From Spirodela intermedia (Eukaryota; Streptophyta; Magnoliopsida; Alismatales; Araceae): a stretch of 64,000 bases of DNA. The notes beneath the pieces were generated by a model. The model was given only the letters and a program-made list of their open reading frames with translations. It ran no database searches and was not told the origin of the DNA. The translations under genes and the position numbers were made by a program. Of the stretch, positions 60,389-64,000 are shown piece by piece (the first letter of the stretch is position 1; every line of letters begins with the position of its first letter). Location: assembly GCA_902729315.2 (NCBI GenBank), contig LR746264.1, positions 4,861,878 through 4,925,877 of the forward strand, given 5' to 3'.

Positions 60389-62600
60389 TGCACAAGGAAG
60401 AAAGAACAAAGAACAAAGAACAAAGAAGAAAGCGAGCTCGCTGAATATTGCAGAGAACTGTATATAATTGGCAGAAAAAGATCTCACAGGTTCATCTCTG
60501 TGTGAATGAGATGAGAATCATCCCGAAACCCCGATATAATTATGGAATGGACTCGGAAAAGAAACAGCATGCCGAATCAACACATGACGACCTTAAGACC
60601 GTCGCTCAGTAGGACGGTTCGCAGGAGATCATATCGACTACATCCTGTACGTTCTTCAATTATATCGGCATCTTATTTTGACATGGAGATCATTCCTCTT
60701 ACCGGCGGAGGAATACATCATCTCCATCGTGGATGCTGTGATCCATTGGATACTAACATGGAATTCTTCTTTTTGTTCTCGTCAATCAATTATCTACAGG
60801 GTTTTTAGAAAGAGGAAACACGCAACGCCAAAAGAAGCATTCGAATTCCCCCAGGGGAAAAAAGTGAAGAGGAAGAAGACCGACATCATCCAAAGGGGGA
60901 CAGCCGAGAACTGCACGAGGGACCAGATCGAACGAACGCTCAACAGGAGAAAGAACCAATCCAGAACGATGCGTCTCGCCGCGGCTATCCCGAGCAACAA
61001 CCAGAGGGATTAATCCAAGAATCCAATAACTGCTAATAATCTATCCATCTGATACTTTCTTGGCAACAGCATAGACGTAACAAGATGGCACATCTTTCCT
61101 GCCGAGGTGAGATCTAAAACCCAAGAACTCAAGGAAGAAGAGCGAAGAAACGATGGAACAGTGATTTACCACGAAAAGCAGAGAACATTCTCCACTCAGC
61201 CAGAGATCTTCCACCCCGACGTCCAGTCGGAGATGACCTCTCCACTCAACGGAAGAGCTTGCCCCTTGCGCGCTGTATCAACTGCCCAAGCCGGAGAAGT
61301 TGCAGTGGCCTGACGCAGAACCGAAACTCCGATAGAAGTCCGACAGTAGAACAATTAGGGTAATATTTATAGAGGGTACATTCGAAATAAATGTCCTCTC
61401 TAAGCGAGGATCTCTCTCTCTCTCGCTAATGGTCAAGATTAGTAAAAATGTACTAGTTCAAAATTTAAGTTAATTTTTTCTCAATATTATTAATAAATTT
61501 ATTCGAAATTATTATTTTCTCTTGTATCATTTATTATCACAAGTGGGTTGCGCGGCAAACGGACACCCTTTCTGGGCTGGACTTGGGGGATTAGGCCTCG
61601 CAGGCAATAACCTAATGGGCCATCTCATTCCAAAGCCCCGTTCTTTGATACGTTTTCTTCGAGAGCATTCCTCAGCCCAACTCTTCATGCATATTCAGGA
61701 ATCTCGTGGCCCCGGTTGACTTAGTTGGCCTGAGCCTTCAGGATGTTCTTAGGAGCACTTATCTAGGGGCTGTTGGCGGGTTGGCGATTCGACTATGATG
61801 TTGAGAGGGAGAAATTTGCTAGCTGCGACCCCGCTCCTTCTGTCTGCACCCTCACTCGCCCATTTACTCTCGTGTCTGCGCTCGGTACGAGAAAATACTC
61901 GACTGGTTCTCGTAGCTCGGGCTAGGAGGGGGCCGCGAGGGGGGGAGGATGAGGATCCAGGCGGCGCAGCCGGAGAAGACGAAGGACGAGCCGAGAAGTG
62001 GCGGCGGCGATGAAGAACGGCAGGATTCTATTAGCCAGATAAGCTCCGCCATCCTCGGTGATGATTCCCCGGCGATGGGGAGAAGAGATGCCAGCCTGGA
62101 ATCTTCGTCAGCTTTCACATGCCCTGGGAGCAGAGAAGGGCAACTGCTGCTCAAGCCTAAAGTGCAGAACTGTTTGGGATGCGTGTCGGCCATCTCAGCG
62201 GACCGAAGGAGACTGGGTCCAGGAGGGTGCAGGCGGCAACAAGCCACGTGGAGTCACGTGAGTGGGCCCGTGAATTAGGGGCCTGCTCCTTTTGTCAGCC
62301 GACGGGATTATTTTTGGTTTTTTTTTGTTCATAAGGGTACGAAACCCTGAACTTCTGATAAGAGCCTTACAGGTGAAGGTGAACCATTGATAGAAGTTCT
62401 TCATTGTCAATGGACAGAGAAGTCACTGCAAAAATTACCCTCTTCGAAGGGGGAGAAAGTGCAAAGTCCAGCTAATTCCATTATTAAAGGTCAAGATACA
62501 GTTGATGATTTTTTTTAACGGTATCACTAACAAATGAGGCAGTTGCGTGACAAGGCCTTTTGATATCATCTGCTATGATATCACTTAGCAAACAACTCAA
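60389..62600. other. Leader/intron of the SF1-like gene and spacer
   Basis: The part below about 61335 is probably the 5' leader and leader intron of the minus-strand SF1-like gene. Open frames there (for example 60678-61013 and 61107-61313 plus) are unlike any family I know. A GC-rich patch at 61795-62280 is open in a plus frame of 109 codons (from 61949) and in a minus frame of 127 codons; neither has a recognisable domain. I cannot say whether it is a first exon of an unseen gene. Confidence 0.35.
61361..61371 (-). promoter_or_regulatory. TATA box of the SF1-like gene
   Basis: On the minus strand CTATAAATATTA is a near-perfect plant TATA box, about 975 bp upstream of the ATG. With a start site about 30 bp on, a non-coding first exon could run to a donor (CGTG/GTAAATC) near 61167-61172. 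An intron to 60388 would follow. This model explains both the TATA box and the strong acceptor before the coding exon but is not proven. Confidence 0.45.
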
Positions 62601-63850
62601 ATACGCTTAAAGTCAACCTTCCTTTATGTTGTTAGTGTTCCACTTGCTTCCAGGTAACATGAATCAAGCCTGAATAATGTTTGAACTTCTCTACAGTTAC
62701 GATCTTCGTCAACATATTTATATCATTCTCTTCTATGTGAACTTTTTGTAGAGATATCTCTTTAAAATTCAACAACTCACGAATTCTATGATACCGTATA
62801 TCAATTTATTTTGACCATGCATGATAACCTTAATTCTCTACCAAATAAGTAATACTTTAGTTATTACAAAACAGAGGAACTATACCTTATTGGATCGTAA
62901 GTTCCTTCATCAATCCCATGAACCACAAGGCTTAACTAACTACTTTCGTAGATGTCATATACTTTGTCTTGAAGGTAAATATTAAGATAGTAGATTGAAG
63001 TATTGACTTCCAACTTACAAGTTCATCAGCCACAATAAACATATAACTAGTCATGGATCTTTGATTATCTAAATCACCTGCAAAGTCAGCACCAACGAAA
63101 TCATTTGATAAAAAAAAACTTTGCTCATCAAGAAAATTATATTATTTACCAAACCTTTTAGAAATCAAAGAATTCACTTCATTGCACTTTAATGCTCTTT
63201 ACTTGAATTTTTCATAAATACATTTACAAGCCCAATTATATAGACAACACCTTGCCTCATATAGATCATATCATACATAAGAGAACCCATGACACTAGTT
63301 TGAAGGATTTTTTATATTTAAAATACTTGAGTATTAATTATTTTAGCATCCCTCATCCCAAATAGATCATCAATCTTAGCAAGTAGTTATTTTGGGTCAA
63401 TCACAATATGCTCATTTCTTAGTCTTTATGAATCTCTATTCTAAATAATAGAGACTTTAGCCTTCATGTCAAACTTCATATTCAATAGAGACTTTAGCCT
63501 CACAACCTCATGCATATTCTTAATAGTAATGAACATATCATGTACATAGAGGATCAAAATAATGTGAGAATCTTCCTCACACAACTTCACATAAACACAA
63601 CAATCAAATTGACTCATGGTATAGTCTATTTGTAACTTGGAGTCAAGCTCTAGTACTATTGTCTCAGTTATTATTTCAACCCATAAAATGACTTTTTCAA
63701 CTTGCAAACAAGATTCCAAACCTTGGTATAATGAAGCCTTTAGGTTGCTGCATGTAAATTATATCTTTTGGATCCTCATAGAAAAATATGATCTTCACAT
63801 CCAACTACTTGATGCAAGTCTCAAACTAATCTCAATTCATAGATGTACTC
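62600..63850 (-). mobile_element. Decayed Ty1/copia retrotransposon, polymerase region
   Basis: On the minus strand, fragments of a copia polyprotein appear in the right order, in shifting frames and with stops. First come part of the reverse transcriptase before the catalytic loop (IYMQQPKGFI near 63750, then KLKKSF), then the RT catalytic region at 63441-63719. The RNase H region follows at about 62940-63100 (GADFAGDLDNQRSMTSYMF, VSWKS), and then the C-terminal tail around 62650-62800 (HIEENDINMLTKIVT). The RT box reads YVHDM in place of the invariant YVDD, so the enzyme is dead even apart from the frameshifts. No LTRs, primer-binding site or gag were seen; the 5' part would lie beyond the right edge. 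Confidence 0.8.
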
Positions 63851-64000
63851 TCAATGTATAATGCTTCAATTTATGAAGCAAAATGTCTAAGTTCCTAAAA
63901 AAATAAATGGAGAAGATAAAAATGAGATCAAGAGAGAATGAGGGGAGAGCAGTGGTGAGTTGTGAGTCCGTGAAAGATGCTTGAGGGAGTGGCCACCAGC
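63851..64000. other. Right edge, no gene seen
   Basis: These 150 bases continue upstream of the copia fragment on its strand. They are purine-rich on the plus strand and match nothing I recognise. They may be copia-derived or intergenic. Confidence 0.3.

Noticed and set aside
1-64000. tRNA, rRNA, CRISPR arrays or an exotic new system
   Set aside because: I looked for tRNA T-loop and B-box motifs, spaced direct repeats and unusual gene clusters and saw none; gene content is that of ordinary plant chromosomal DNA.

Overview
This window is nuclear DNA of a flowering plant. Every confident gene has a clear angiosperm orthologue, most are split by many GT-AG introns, and microsatellites and a decayed Ty1/copia element lie between them. 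The AT-rich background with very GC-rich, nearly intronless genes around 57-60 kb suggests a monocot, but that is only an inference. No operons, CRISPR arrays, prophages or rRNA/tRNA genes were seen. Exon junctions were placed by hand from conserved protein sequence, GT/AG sites and reading phase; in all nine multi-exon models the exon lengths add up to an intact frame.

Layout: (1) 1-3.5 kb, mostly non-coding, with one unidentified possible exon. (2) 3.5-4.75 kb minus, a type-A cytokinin response regulator. (3) 4.75-8.4 kb, a long GC-rich, microsatellite-rich spacer with putative promoter sites. (4) 8.4-13.6 kb plus, the small catalytic subunit of DNA primase, preceded by two E2F-like sites. 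(5) 15.0-28.9 kb plus, a large PH-RCC1-FYVE-BRX protein (PRAF family). (6) 31.3-34.7 kb plus, mitochondrial/peroxisomal fission protein FIS1. (7) 35.2-36.9 kb minus, an annexin with a probable GC-AG intron. (8) 37.6-40.6 kb minus, the F-box protein SKIP5. (9) 41.5-47.9 kb minus, eIF2B subunit beta. (10) 49.1-56.6 kb plus, an ArfGAP-C2 protein of the AGD11-13 group. (11) 57.5-58.5 kb minus, a glutaredoxin-like protein with a four-CxxC tail. (12) 58.7-60.4 kb minus, a divergent SF1/branchpoint-binding-like protein lacking zinc knuckles. (13) 62.6-63.85 kb minus, a decayed copia polymerase.

The genes are an ordinary mixture of housekeeping and signalling functions and do not form one pathway. 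Three act at membranes or in phosphoinositide/vesicle signalling (PRAF, AGD, annexin), and one sets organelle division (FIS1). I did not find a convincing new system. The items most worth a second look are the zinc-knuckle-less SF1 paralogue, the GC-AG intron, the E2F pair before primase, a perfect inverted repeat in a PRAF intron, and several local duplications.
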